From: Sphingomonas sp. PP-F2F-G114-C0414
GTDB taxonomy: Bacteria; Pseudomonadota; Alphaproteobacteria; Sphingomonadales; Sphingomonadaceae
Direction of reading: 5' to 3'
DNA: 64,000 nt
Assembly: GCF_003688595.1 (NCBI RefSeq)
Contig: NZ_RCWT01000010.1
Location: 620,001-684,000, forward strand
Part shown: positions 18,200 to 26,736 of the stretch, one piece after another
How positions within the stretch are numbered: the first letter of the stretch is position 1
Layout of the letters: each line of letters opens with the position of its first letter
Made by a program: the position numbers and the translations under genes
Notes under the pieces: model-generated
The model's database searches: none
The model's input: only the letters and a program-made list of their open reading frames with translations
What the model was told of the DNA's origin: nothing

Positions 18200-19054
18200 A
18201 TGAAGCGCTTCGAGGGCACCCAGAGCTACGTCGCGACCGACGATCTGAAGGTCGCGGTCAATGCCGCCGTCACGCTGCGCCGCCCGTTGCTGATCAAGGG
18301 CGAACCCGGCACCGGCAAGACCGTCCTCGCCTACGAGATCGCGAAAGCGCTCGGCGCGCCGCTGATCGAGTGGAACATCAAGTCGACCACCAAGGCGCAG
18401 CAAGGCCTGTACGAATACGACGCGGTCGCCCGCCTGCGTGACGGGCAACTCGGCGATGCACGCGTCCACGACATCGGCAACTACATCCGCAAGGGCAAAT
18501 TGTGGGAGGCGTTCACCCAGCCCGCGCCGCCCGTCCTGCTGATCGACGAGATCGACAAGGCCGATATCGAGTTTCCCAACGACCTGTTGCAGGAACTCGA
18601 TCGGATGGAGTTCCACGTCTACGAGACCAAGGAAACCGTGCGCGCGGTCGAGCGCCCGATCGTCATCATCACCAGCAACAACGAGAAAGAACTGCCCGAC
18701 GCGTTCCTCCGCCGGTGTTTCTTCCACTATATCAAGTTTCCCGATCGCGGCACGATGCAGGCGATCGTCGACGTCCACTTTCCCGGCATCCAGAAGATCC
18801 TCGTCAGCAAGGCGATGGACCTCTTCTACGACGTTCGCGACGTGCCGGGCCTGAAGAAGAAGCCGTCGACCAGCGAGCTGCTCGACTGGCTGAAACTGCT
18901 GCTGCACGAGGACATGCCGCTCGACATCCTCCAGAACCGCGACCCGACCAAGGCGATCCCGCCCTTGCACGGTGCGCTGCTGAAGAACGAACAGGACGTC
19001 ATGCTGTTCGAGCGTCTGGCGTTCATGGCGAAGCGGCAGAAGAATCAGGGGTGA
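18200..19054 (+). CDS. MoxR family AAA+ ATPase
   Basis: A 284-residue AAA+ ATPase of the MoxR group, which act as chaperones together with von Willebrand factor A proteins to insert metals or assemble complexes. Walker A is GEPGTGKT at residues 34-41, Walker B is VLLIDEID near 114-121, sensor 1 is IITSNN and the arginine finger is in LRRCFFH. The start ATG at 18200 follows GGGAC. The vWA partner appears to be the CoxE-like protein encoded at 21868-23046, two genes downstream; a CHAP protein and a peptidase-like hydrolase lie between. The substrate of the pair is unknown. Confidence 0.93.
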   Translation: MKRFEGTQSYVATDDLKVAVNAAVTLRRPLLIKGEPGTGKTVLAYEIAKALGAPLIEWNIKSTTKAQQGLYEYDAVARLRDGQLGDARVHDIGNYIRKGKLWEAFTQPAPPVLLIDEIDKADIEFPNDLLQELDRMEFHVYETKETVRAVERPIVIITSNNEKELPDAFLRRCFFHYIKFPDRGTMQAIVDVHFPGIQKILVSKAMDLFYDVRDVPGLKKKPSTSELLDWLKLLLHEDMPLDILQNRDPTKAIPPLHGALLKNEQDVMLFERLAFMAKRQKNQG

Positions 19055-19161
19055 GCGTTTCGAGACCGACCCACGCCGACCCGACCGAAAAGCGCGGCAG
19101 GACCATGCGTTAACCAAAGCCGGCAACCGACCAGTCACTCGGTGCTTTGTAGACAAGCGGC

Positions 19162-19728
19162 ATGAAGCGACTCCCCCGAACGCTCCTCAGCCTCGTCATC
19201 GCCGCCGCGTCCGCGACCGGCGGCCATGCCACGTCGTTGCTGAATTATGTCGGCGAGTGCGTCCCCTTCGCGCGCGCCGCCTCGGGGATCCAGATCTACG
19301 GCAACGCTTGGACCTGGTGGGAGCAGGCGGACGGCAAATACGAACGCACGCACAAGCCGAAGGAAGGCGCGGTCATCGTCTTCGCCAAGACCGCACGCCT
19401 GCCGATGGGTCATGTCGCGGTCGTCAGCCGGGTGGTCGAGAAGCGCGTCGTCATGCTCACCCACGCCAACTGGTCGCGGCAGAACGGCGAGCGCGGCCAT
19501 GCCGAGCAGGACGTGACGCTGTTCGACGTCTCGCCGCGCAACGACTGGAGCGACGTGAAGGTCTGGTACAAGGACGTCGACGGCCTCGGCGGCGGGGTCT
19601 ATCCGGTCTATGGCTTCATCTACGGCCACACGCACGCCGCGCCCGAACTCACCAGCCGCAACCCCGATTACGTTGGTGCGCTGATCGACGCCTACGTGCC
19701 CGTCAGCGGCAAGCCGATAGCCCGCTGA
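19162..19728 (+). CDS. Exported CHAP-domain amidase/peptidase
   Basis: A 188-residue exported protein with a signal peptide ending near GGHATS (about residue 23). The CHAP (NlpC/P60-like) catalytic cysteine is in GECVPFAR (about 33) and the histidine in MGHVAVVSR (about 93). CHAP domains cleave peptidoglycan stem peptides or cross-bridges, so the protein likely remodels the cell wall in the periplasm. The domain covers nearly the whole mature protein; there is no separate wall-binding domain. It sits between the MoxR gene and a secreted hydrolase on the same strand. Confidence 0.87.
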   Translation: MKRLPRTLLSLVIAAASATGGHATSLLNYVGECVPFARAASGIQIYGNAWTWWEQADGKYERTHKPKEGAVIVFAKTARLPMGHVAVVSRVVEKRVVMLTHANWSRQNGERGHAEQDVTLFDVSPRNDWSDVKVWYKDVDGLGGGVYPVYGFIYGHTHAAPELTSRNPDYVGALIDAYVPVSGKPIAR

Positions 19729-19740
19729 CACCTTCTAACT

Positions 19741-19851
19741 TCCCCCCTCCCTGGAAGGGAGGGGGCGGGGGTGTGTCGGTTTCCGCATATCCGAACCGGC
19801 GTGGCCCGAGCCGGCCAACCCACCCCCAGCCCCTCCCTTCCAGGGAGGGGA
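19741..19851. repeat. Palindromic repeat pair (CCTCCCTGGAAGGGAGG family)
   Basis: Inverted copies of CCTCCCTGGAAGGGAGG bound this stretch, about 12 bp after the CHAP gene stop. The two outer arms are complementary over about 17 bases, so the whole element could fold as one long stem. A single related hairpin lies at 7884-7898. Confidence 0.75.
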
Positions 19852-19941
19852 GCTAGATGACCCCCGCATTCCCATACTAAGCATTGCCGCCACCCTCGAA
19901 ACCGTGCCACCACCATCCGGCAAAAGACGGTGAGGATAACG

Positions 19942-21855
19942 ATGCGGTTCAAGGCTCTTACGACGATCACGCTGGCCCTGCTCGCCACGTCGGCACCCTC
20001 CTCGATATCCGCGCAGAAGGAAAAGGCGCCGCAGCCCGGTGGCGACATTCCGAGCAAGTTCGTCCCCGCCAACGCTGGCTTCGATTTCGACCGTCGCGAA
20101 GTCGACATCAAGATGCGCGACGGCGTTACGCTCCACGCGGTGATCGTCCAGCGCAAGGGCCTCACCGACGCGCCGATCCTCCTCCAGCGCACGCCGTACA
20201 ATGCGGAGAGCAGCGCCAGCCGATCCTCCAGTTCCAGCGGCGCGATGAACCTGCGCGCCGCCGATGCGATGTTCTTCGACGCCGGCTATATCCGCGTGTT
20301 CGAAGACGTCCGCGGCAAGAACGGCTCGAACGGCGCCTATATCAACGAACGCCCGCTGATCGGCCCGCTTAACACAACGAAAGTCGATCACTCCACCGAC
20401 GCCTACGACACGATCGACTGGCTCGTGAAGAATCTCAAGAACAGCAACGGCCGCGTCGGCATCATCGGCGGCAGCTATGACGGCATGATGGCCGCGATGG
20501 CGCTGGTGAACCCGCACCCCGCGCTGAAAGCCGCCGTCCTGATGAACCCGGTAATCAACACCTGGAAGGGTGACGACGACTTCCACGGCGGCGCGTTCCG
20601 GCAGATCGGCTACGACTATTACTACACGCAGGACGCCGCGAAGGGCGAAGCCGGCGACCTCTGGCGCGACGCGTATGACGATTACGACACGTTCCTGCGC
20701 GCCGGTTCCGCGAGCGAATTCGTAAAAAGCCGCGGGCTGGAGCAGTTGCCCTTCGTCAACCGCCTCCACGATCACCCGACCTATGACGCGTTCTGGCAAG
20801 GCCAGGCGCTCGAGACGATCCTGCCGAAGCAGCCACAGACGGTGCAGACGCTCTGGGTCGCCAGCCAATGGGACCAGGAAGACATTTACGGCGCGGTCGC
20901 AGCCTACGAAGCCGTATCGAAAGTCGACCCCAACCACGTCAACCACCTCGCGCTCGGCCCCTGGGCGCATGGCGGCGCGAACGGCGACGGCTCGACGCTC
21001 GGCGCGATCCGCTTCGATGCCGACACTGCGCTCTGGTTCCGCAAGAACGTGCTGCTCCCGTTCCTCGACGGTGCGCTGAAGACCGGCGCGACACCGCCCG
21101 CGCTCGCCCCCGTCACCGCGTTCCAGACCGGCGCCAACCAGTGGCAGACGCTCGCCGGCTGGCCGAACTCGACCGCCACGCAGAAACTCTACTTCCAGCC
21201 CGCCAGCGGCCTCGCGCCGACCGCCCCCGCGAGCGAAGGCCGCGACGATTATATCTCCGACCCCGCCAAGCCGATCCCCTACCGCCTCCGCCCGATCCGC
21301 CCGACCTACGCGACCGGCTCGACCTGGCGGCAATGGCTCGTCGACGATCAGCGCCCCTTCTCCGATCGCACCGACGTCCTAACCTACCAGACGCCGCCAC
21401 TCACCAGTCCGGTCGCGATCGCCGGCGCCCCCGTCGCCGACCTGATCGCCAGCACCACCGGCACCGACGGCGACTTCGTGGTGAAGCTGATCGACGTCTA
21501 TCCCGCCGAATATTCCGACAAGCCCGAAATGGGCGGCTACCAGCTCGCCGTCTCGATGGACATTTTGCGCGGCCGCTACCGCGACGGGTTCGACAAGCCG
21601 ACCCCGATCGTCGCCGGCCAGCCCACGCATTTCCGCGTCGTGCTACCCAACGCCAGCCACGTCTTCCTCCCCGGCCACCGCATCATGGTGCAGGTCCAGT
21701 CGAGCTGGTTCCCGCTCTACGACCGCAACCCGCAGACCTACGTCCCCAACATCTTCGACGCGAAGCCCGCCGACTACCGCAAGGCCACGATCAGCGTCTT
21801 CCATTCGGCCGCGCAGCCGAGCGGGATCGAACTGCCGATCGCGGCTGCAAAGTGA
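19942..21855 (+). CDS. Exported CocE/NonD family (S15-type) hydrolase
   Basis: A 637-residue serine hydrolase of the X-Pro dipeptidyl-peptidase/cocaine-esterase family, exported by a signal peptide ending near SSISAQ (about residue 25). The N-terminal alpha/beta hydrolase holds the oxyanion region (LQRTPYN) and nucleophile GIIGGSYDGMMAA; catalytic Asp and His candidates are in SQWDQEDIYG and GPWAHGG. The C-terminal part is the jelly-roll domain typical of the family. Members hydrolyse esters, acylated antibiotics or peptides; the substrate here is unknown. The ATG at 19942 has GAGG upstream and is preferred to an in-frame GTG four codons earlier. Confidence 0.9.
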   Translation: MRFKALTTITLALLATSAPSSISAQKEKAPQPGGDIPSKFVPANAGFDFDRREVDIKMRDGVTLHAVIVQRKGLTDAPILLQRTPYNAESSASRSSSSSGAMNLRAADAMFFDAGYIRVFEDVRGKNGSNGAYINERPLIGPLNTTKVDHSTDAYDTIDWLVKNLKNSNGRVGIIGGSYDGMMAAMALVNPHPALKAAVLMNPVINTWKGDDDFHGGAFRQIGYDYYYTQDAAKGEAGDLWRDAYDDYDTFLRAGSASEFVKSRGLEQLPFVNRLHDHPTYDAFWQGQALETILPKQPQTVQTLWVASQWDQEDIYGAVAAYEAVSKVDPNHVNHLALGPWAHGGANGDGSTLGAIRFDADTALWFRKNVLLPFLDGALKTGATPPALAPVTAFQTGANQWQTLAGWPNSTATQKLYFQPASGLAPTAPASEGRDDYISDPAKPIPYRLRPIRPTYATGSTWRQWLVDDQRPFSDRTDVLTYQTPPLTSPVAIAGAPVADLIASTTGTDGDFVVKLIDVYPAEYSDKPEMGGYQLAVSMDILRGRYRDGFDKPTPIVAGQPTHFRVVLPNASHVFLPGHRIMVQVQSSWFPLYDRNPQTYVPNIFDAKPADYRKATISVFHSAAQPSGIELPIAAAK

Positions 21856-21867
21856 GGACGTAAGCCT

Positions 21868-23046
21868 GTGTTCCTGAACTTCCTCGACGAGCTCCGCAGC
21901 GCCGGCATCCCCGCCAGCCTCAAAGAGCACCTCATCCTGCTGGAGGCGCTCGACGCCGAGGTCATCGAGCGGACGCCAGAGGATTTCTACTATCTCTCCC
22001 GCGCGGTGTACGTGAAGGACGAGGGGCTGCTCGACAAGTTCGACCAGGTCTTCGCCAAGGTCTTCCGCGGGCTCGCCACCAGCTACGGCACGGCCACCGG
22101 CGAAGTCCCCGAGGACTGGCTGAAGGCGGTCGCCGAGAAATTCCTGACCCCCGAGGAGATGGCGGCGATCAAGTCGCTTGGCTCGTGGGACGAGATCATG
22201 GAGACGCTCAAGAAACGCCTCGAGGAGCAAAAGGAACGCCACCAGGGCGGCAACAAATGGGTCGGCACCGGCGGCACGAGCCCGTATGGCAACGGCGGCT
22301 ACAACCCCGAAGGCGTCCGCATCGGCGGCGAAAGCACGCACAAGCGCGCGCTGAAAGTCTGGGACCAGCGCGAGTTCCGCAACCTCGATAACACCAAGGA
22401 ACTCGGCACCCGCAACATCAAGGTGGCGCTCCGCCGCCTGCGCCGCTTCGCCCGCGACGGCGCCGCCGACGAACTTGACATCGACGGCACGATCGCCGGC
22501 ACCGCGCGGCAGGGCTATCTCGACATCGTCATGCGCGCCGAACGTCGCAATGCGGTGAAACTGCTGCTGTTCCTCGACGTCGGCGGCTCGATGGACCCCT
22601 TCGTCAAGCTCTGCGAGGAACTGTTCTCGGCGGCGACCACCGAGTTCAAGAACCTCGAATTCTTCTACTTCCACAATTGCCCGTACGAAGGCGTGTGGAA
22701 GGACAACACGCGGCGCTTCGCCGAGCGTACGCCGATGTGGGATCTGCTGCACAAATACGGCCACGACTACAAGCTGATCTTCGTCGGCGACGCGTCGATG
22801 AGCCCGTACGAGATCACCCACCCCGGCGGCTCGGTCGAGCATTTCAACGAGGAGCCGGGCGCGGTGTGGATGCAGCGGCTGACGAATACCTATCCGGCGG
22901 CGGCATGGCTCAACCCGGTGCCCGAGGCGCAATGGGGCTATTCGCAGTCGGTGCGGATCATCCGCGAGCTAATGACCGACCGCATGTACCCGCTGAGCCT
23001 CGCCGGGCTCGACGACGCGATGCGCGAGCTGACCCGCAAACGGTGA
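21868..23046 (+). CDS. vWA domain protein, CoxE-like, probable MoxR partner
   Basis: A 392-residue cytoplasmic protein of the CoxE-like von Willebrand factor A family. Residues 1-200 are helical with a Gly-rich linker (GGNKWVGTGGTSPYGNGGY); the C-terminal half is the vWA fold with a metal-site motif LFLDVGGSMDPF. The canonical motif is DxSxS; the DxGxS form here is, as far as I know, usual in this subfamily. Such proteins pair with MoxR ATPases, as CoxD/CoxE do in CO-dehydrogenase maturation. It begins at a GTG 12 bp after the upstream hydrolase gene, implying co-transcription. Confidence 0.88.
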   Translation: MFLNFLDELRSAGIPASLKEHLILLEALDAEVIERTPEDFYYLSRAVYVKDEGLLDKFDQVFAKVFRGLATSYGTATGEVPEDWLKAVAEKFLTPEEMAAIKSLGSWDEIMETLKKRLEEQKERHQGGNKWVGTGGTSPYGNGGYNPEGVRIGGESTHKRALKVWDQREFRNLDNTKELGTRNIKVALRRLRRFARDGAADELDIDGTIAGTARQGYLDIVMRAERRNAVKLLLFLDVGGSMDPFVKLCEELFSAATTEFKNLEFFYFHNCPYEGVWKDNTRRFAERTPMWDLLHKYGHDYKLIFVGDASMSPYEITHPGGSVEHFNEEPGAVWMQRLTNTYPAAAWLNPVPEAQWGYSQSVRIIRELMTDRMYPLSLAGLDDAMRELTRKR

Positions 23047-23075
23047 TTGGCGAATGAGGGTACGGTCACCGTAAC

Positions 23076-23100
23076 GGAACCGTCACGGACGCGATCGGTT
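23076..23100 (+). promoter_or_regulatory. EcfG-type general stress promoter
   Basis: GGAAC (23076-23080), a 16-base spacer, then GGTT (23097-23100) fits the alphaproteobacterial sigma-EcfG consensus GGAAC-N16/17-CGTT with one mismatch. It lies 36 bases before the small membrane protein gene at 23136, just inside the gap after the vWA gene. Confidence 0.5.
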
Positions 23101-23135
23101 TATCGGGCATCATCCCTTACCGAAGGACAAGCCCT

Positions 23136-23462
23136 ATGTCGTCGATCCCCAACTCCGCCATGCCGCACGCCAAGGTCCATCACGACGACGACCACAAGCC
23201 GAAGCCCGATGCGAAGAAGACCGCGGCAACCAGCGACTGGGTCGAGGACGCGACCGACGCGGCGAAGGCCGGCCTCGCGACGGCTACGGACGCGGTGAAG
23301 TCGCATCCGAAGACCGCGATCGCGGTTGGTGCGACGGTGATCGCGGGGATTGCGGCAGCGATCGCGGCGCCGGCGTTGCGCGCGAAGGATGCGGCAGAGA
23401 AGAAGGCGCCACCGAAGAAGCCAGAGCCCAAGAAGCCGGCCAAGGCCAAGAAGCCGCACTGA
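23136..23462 (+). CDS. Small Lys-rich protein with one hydrophobic segment, stress-type
   Basis: A 108-residue protein with a His/Asp/Lys-rich N-terminus (KVHHDDDHKPKPDAKK), an amphipathic helix (about 35-55), a hydrophobic segment (AIAVGATVIAGIAAAIAAPA, about 62-81) and a strongly basic, Pro/Lys-rich tail. The layout, with VKSHPKTAIAVGA leading into the membrane segment, resembles YqjD/ElaB (DUF883) stress proteins that tether ribosomes to the inner membrane in stationary phase. That relation is inference from architecture, not clear homology. An EcfG-type promoter stands just upstream, supporting a general stress role. AAGGA precedes the ATG. Confidence 0.72.
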   Translation: MSSIPNSAMPHAKVHHDDDHKPKPDAKKTAATSDWVEDATDAAKAGLATATDAVKSHPKTAIAVGATVIAGIAAAIAAPALRAKDAAEKKAPPKKPEPKKPAKAKKPH

Positions 23463-23492
23463 TAGAGGGCCGCCCGCTCGCCCCACTAAGCA

Positions 23493-23594
23493 CCACCCCG
23501 GCGAAGGCCGGGGCCCAATTGGGGGACGTCGCTAACTAAGGGCGCGCTTCGTTACTGCAACCTTTCCAATTGGGCCCCGGCCTTCGCCGGGGTG
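23493..23594. repeat. Palindromic repeat pair (CCCCGGCGAAGGCCGGGG family)
   Basis: Same family as 11272-11374, with AATTGG boxes inside and the two copies inverted. It lies 30 bp after the small Lys-rich protein gene, in the gap before the convergent anmK. Confidence 0.8.
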
Positions 23595-23650
23595 GAAACT
23601 TGGGACGAACCAATGCGCAGGCGATCAATAAACCGAGCAACGCCCCTCCT

Positions 23651-23706
23651 TGTTCTCCCGCGAAGGCGGGAGCCCAGACTGGGCTCCCGCCTTCGCGGGA
23701 GAACAA
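23651..23706. repeat. Perfect long palindrome (CCCGCGAAGGCGGG family)
   Basis: Two complete units meet head to head at AGCCCAGACTGGGCT, so the whole 56-base stretch is an almost uninterrupted inverted repeat bounded by TTGTTCTCCC and GGGAGAACAAG. It lies 23 bp before the anmK stop and probably ends transcription from both sides. Confidence 0.8.
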
Positions 23707-23729
23707 GCTTTTAGACGCTAGTCGGCAAA

Positions 23730-24872
23730 CTAAACCCGATCCACAACCCCACCAGCCATCGCCACCGGAACCCCAGTCGTCCCCGGAAAGCTAATCGCCA
23801 CCCCCTTCAACGTCCGCACCGCCATATACGCGAACCCCTCGGCCTCGAGCGCATCGCCGTTCCACCCGAGCACATCGGTAGGCTCCACCACCAACCCGGT
23901 TCGCTCGGCAATCATCGCCAGCATCGTCGGATTATGCCGACCGCCCCCCGCGACCAGCAACCGCACCGGCCGAGCCGGCAAATGCCGCAAAGCCTCAGCC
24001 ACGGTAGCGGCCGTAAACGCCGTCAAAGTCGCCGCCCCATCCGCAGCGGACAACCCCCGAGCCGGCTGGATAGTGAAGTCATTCCGATCAAGTGACTTCG
24101 GCGGAGGCGCATCAAAAAACGGGTGATCCAGCATCGCCGTCAGCACCGTCTCGTCCACCCGCCCGGACGCCGCCAACGCCCCCCCGGCATCATACCGCGC
24201 ACCCGTCTCCGCCTCGACCCAGCTATCGATCAACCCGTTCGCCGGCCCGGTATCGAACGCCACCAGCCCATCGCGATCCGCCATCTGCGCCCGCTCCGGC
24301 GACATCTCGCGCGAATCATGCACGTCGAGCCCGCCCGGAATGAAGGTGATGTTCCCCACCCCACCAAGGTTCAGCACCGCGACCGGCCCCTCCAGCCCCG
24401 CCGCCAACGCCGCATGATACACCGGCAGCAACGGTGCACCCTGCCCGCCCGCGGCCACATCCGCCGACCGAAAATCCGACACCGTCGTGATCCCGGTCGC
24501 CCGCGCCACCGCAGCCCCATCGCCGATCTGCCACGTCCAGCGCCGATCCGGCCGATGCGCGATCGTCTGCCCGTGAAAGCCGATCACATCGACATCCGCC
24601 GCCGCAACGCCAGCATCCGCCAGCAACTTGTGCACCGCAAACACATGCGCGCGCGTAATCAACTCACCCGCGGCAACCACCGGTGGACTCGCGCGCGGCT
24701 TGTCGAACGTCAGCGCCATCCGCGTAGCTTCCGCCAACTGCGCCCGAGCGGCATCCGAATACGGCTCGCCACGAAACGCGATCGGCCGCACGAACGCCTC
24801 GCCGTCGGTCTCGATCAACGCAGCATCGATCCCGTCGAGCGACGTCCCCGACATCAGTCCAATCGCCAGCAT
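23730..24872 (-). CDS. anmK: Anhydro-N-acetylmuramic acid kinase
   Basis: Phosphorylates and opens 1,6-anhydro-N-acetylmuramic acid to MurNAc-6-phosphate during recycling of cell-wall fragments, in the cytoplasm. The 380-residue protein begins MLAIGLMSGTSLDGIDAAL, the family signature with its ATP loop and catalytic Asp region. Further blocks are FHGQTIAHRP, the ADP-site VLNLGGVGNIT and FDTGPANGLID. The start at 24872 has GGAAGGAA nine bases upstream; an upstream ATG at 24923 would add 17 unlikely residues. It diverges from rimO across less than 100 bp. Confidence 0.96.
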   Translation of the reverse strand: MLAIGLMSGTSLDGIDAALIETDGEAFVRPIAFRGEPYSDAARAQLAEATRMALTFDKPRASPPVVAAGELITRAHVFAVHKLLADAGVAAADVDVIGFHGQTIAHRPDRRWTWQIGDGAAVARATGITTVSDFRSADVAAGGQGAPLLPVYHAALAAGLEGPVAVLNLGGVGNITFIPGGLDVHDSREMSPERAQMADRDGLVAFDTGPANGLIDSWVEAETGARYDAGGALAASGRVDETVLTAMLDHPFFDAPPPKSLDRNDFTIQPARGLSAADGAATLTAFTAATVAEALRHLPARPVRLLVAGGGRHNPTMLAMIAERTGLVVEPTDVLGWNGDALEAEGFAYMAVRTLKGVAISFPGTTGVPVAMAGGVVDRV

Positions 24873-24966
24873 ATCGGTTCCTTCCCGCGCAATCTCCCCA
24901 CCCATGGCGGATGCATTTTCCACCGCCTAGAAAAAACCGAACTTTGCGCCTATGTGCGCGGGCTTC

Positions 24967-26319
24967 ATGGCAACAACACTCCCCTCCCCGCCGAAGATCG
25001 GCATGGTCTCGCTCGGCTGTCCGAAGAACCTCGTCGATAGCGAACGGATTCTCACGCAGCTGCGCGGCGACGGCTATCAGATGTCGCCGGATTACGCCGG
25101 CGCCGACATCGTGCTCGTCAACACCTGCGGCTTCCTCGATTCCGCCAAGGAGGAAAGCCTCGAGGCGATCGGCGAAGCCATCGCCGAGAATGGCCGGGTC
25201 ATCGTCACCGGCTGCATGGGCAAGGAAGCCGACGCGATCCGCGCGCGCTTCCCGCAGGTCCTCGCGATCACCGGCGCGCACGAATACGAGCAGGTCGTCG
25301 GCGCGGTCCATGAGGCCGCGCCGATGCCGCCGTCGGCGTTCCTCAACCTGATCCCCGACGCTGGCCTGAAGCTGACCCCGCGCCACTACAGCTATCTGAA
25401 GATCTCGGAAGGCTGCAACCACCGCTGCTCGTTCTGCATCATTCCAAGCTTGCGCGGCGACCTCGTCAGCCGCCGCCCCGACGCGATCCTGCGCGAGGCG
25501 GAAAAGCTCGTCGAAGCCGGCACCAAGGAACTGCTGGTCATCAGCCAGGACACCTCGGCGTACGGCGTCGACCTCCGCCACGCCAGCTGGCCGGTGAAGA
25601 CCGGCGGCCCGATGTCGCGCAACGAAGCGCGCGAGGTCCGCGCGCACATGACCGACCTCTCGCGCGAACTCGGCAAGATCGCGCCGTGGGTGCGCCTCCA
25701 CTACGTCTACCCCTACCCGCACGTCGACCACGTCATCCCGCTGATGGCGGAGGGCCTCGTGCTGCCGTATCTCGACATCCCGTTCCAGCACGCCGCGCCG
25801 TCGGTGCTGCGTCGGATGAAGCGCCCCGGCAACGATGCGAAGGTGCTGCAGCGGATCCATAACTGGCGGACGATCGCGCCCGACATTACGATCCGCTCGA
25901 CCTTCGTCGTCGGCTTCCCCGGCGAGACCGAGGAAGATTTCCAGTATCTGCTAGATTGGCTCGACGAAGCCCAGCTCGACCGTGTCGGCGCGTTCCGCTT
26001 CGAGCCGGTTGAAGGGGCGGCGGCGAACCTGCTGCCCGACCACGTGCCCGAAGAGCTCAAGGAAGAGCGCTACGCTCGCATCATGGAAAAGACCGCGGCA
26101 ATCTCCGCGGCCAAGTTGCAGGCCAAGATCGGCCGCACGCTGGATGTGATCATCGATGCTGTCGACGAGGAAGGCGCGACCGGCCGTTCGCAGGCGGATG
26201 CCCCCGAGATCGACGGCGAAGTCTTCCTCCGCGACGCTGGCCATCTGACGGTTGGCGACATCGTCCCGGTCACGATCGAAGACGCCGACGATCACGACCT
26301 CTACGGCGTCCCCGTCTAA
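24967..26319 (+). CDS. rimO: Ribosomal protein uS12 methylthiotransferase RimO
   Basis: A radical-SAM enzyme that adds a methylthio group to the conserved aspartate of ribosomal protein uS12. In order: the N-terminal UPF0004 domain with its three cluster cysteines (GCPKN, NTCGF, TGCMG), the radical-SAM domain with CNHRCSFC at about residues 153-160, and a C-terminal TRAM domain. FCIIPSLRG and SAYGVDL are RimO-specific and separate it from MiaB. Length 450 is normal. The ATG at 24967 gives [10 protein letters not shown]; an ATG five codons upstream (24952) is the alternative, and neither has a strong Shine-Dalgarno. Confidence 0.96.
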   Translation: MATTLPSPPKIGMVSLGCPKNLVDSERILTQLRGDGYQMSPDYAGADIVLVNTCGFLDSAKEESLEAIGEAIAENGRVIVTGCMGKEADAIRARFPQVLAITGAHEYEQVVGAVHEAAPMPPSAFLNLIPDAGLKLTPRHYSYLKISEGCNHRCSFCIIPSLRGDLVSRRPDAILREAEKLVEAGTKELLVISQDTSAYGVDLRHASWPVKTGGPMSRNEAREVRAHMTDLSRELGKIAPWVRLHYVYPYPHVDHVIPLMAEGLVLPYLDIPFQHAAPSVLRRMKRPGNDAKVLQRIHNWRTIAPDITIRSTFVVGFPGETEEDFQYLLDWLDEAQLDRVGAFRFEPVEGAAANLLPDHVPEELKEERYARIMEKTAAISAAKLQAKIGRTLDVIIDAVDEEGATGRSQADAPEIDGEVFLRDAGHLTVGDIVPVTIEDADDHDLYGVPV

Positions 26320-26324
26320 TTAGC

Positions 26325-26404
26325 TGTTCCCCCGCGAAAGCGGGGGTCCAGGAATCTCGAACGATACCGTTGGTGATCCTGGACTCCCGCGTCCGCGGGA
26401 GAAC
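26325..26404. repeat. Palindromic repeat pair (CCCGCGAAAGCGGG family)
   Basis: Starts five bases after the rimO stop. The arms GTTCCCCCGCGAAAGCGGGG and CCCGCGTCCGCGGGAGAAC enclose a second complementary pair (TCCAGGA/TCCTGGA). It lies between the convergent rimO and the small membrane peptide gene and ends 20 bp from the latter's stop. Confidence 0.75.
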
Positions 26405-26423
26405 GGCTAAGTTCGCGAGTCCG

Positions 26424-26570
26424 TCAGACGACGTTGCGGCCGGTGAACAGCTTTACCAGAACTACGATGACCGCGATCACGAGCAGGATGTGGATCAGTC
26501 CGCCTGCGACATGGAAGGCGAAGCCTGCCAGCCAGAGGATCAGCAGGATGACGGCGATGGTATACAGCAT
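26424..26570 (-). CDS. Small membrane peptide, lmo0937/DUF5670 type
   Basis: A 48-residue hydrophobic peptide starting MLYTIAVILLILWLAGFAF and ending KLFTGRNVV. It has two membrane segments (about 3-20 and 24-41) and matches the small lmo0937-family membrane proteins that are widespread and usually stress-induced, with no known biochemical role. AGGGGA lies eight bases before the ATG. A near-perfect sigma-EcfG promoter is centred about 58 bp upstream, giving a short leader of about 40 bases. It converges on rimO with a repeat between them. Confidence 0.82.
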   Translation of the reverse strand: MLYTIAVILLILWLAGFAFHVAGGLIHILLVIAVIVVLVKLFTGRNVV

Positions 26571-26615
26571 GGTTGTGTCCCCTAAGACGTGAAAAGGCTC
26601 CCGGTCGGACGATGA

Positions 26616-26641
26616 AACGTGCGTGTAACACGGCGTGTTCC
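26616..26641 (-). promoter_or_regulatory. EcfG-type general stress promoter
   Basis: On the minus strand, GGAAC (complement of 26637-26641), a 17-base spacer and CGTT (complement of 26616-26619) match the sigma-EcfG consensus GGAAC-N16/17-CGTT exactly. It points at the 48-residue membrane peptide gene that starts at 26570. Confidence 0.65.
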
Positions 26642-26736
26642 GTCAACATTTCTGCCCTAGCCTAACCCCTTCAACCGCCACGGAATAAAAATCGCAGGCG
26701 TTGCGCGCGCACGCCGGTTCTGCTTCGTTGCGCGCC

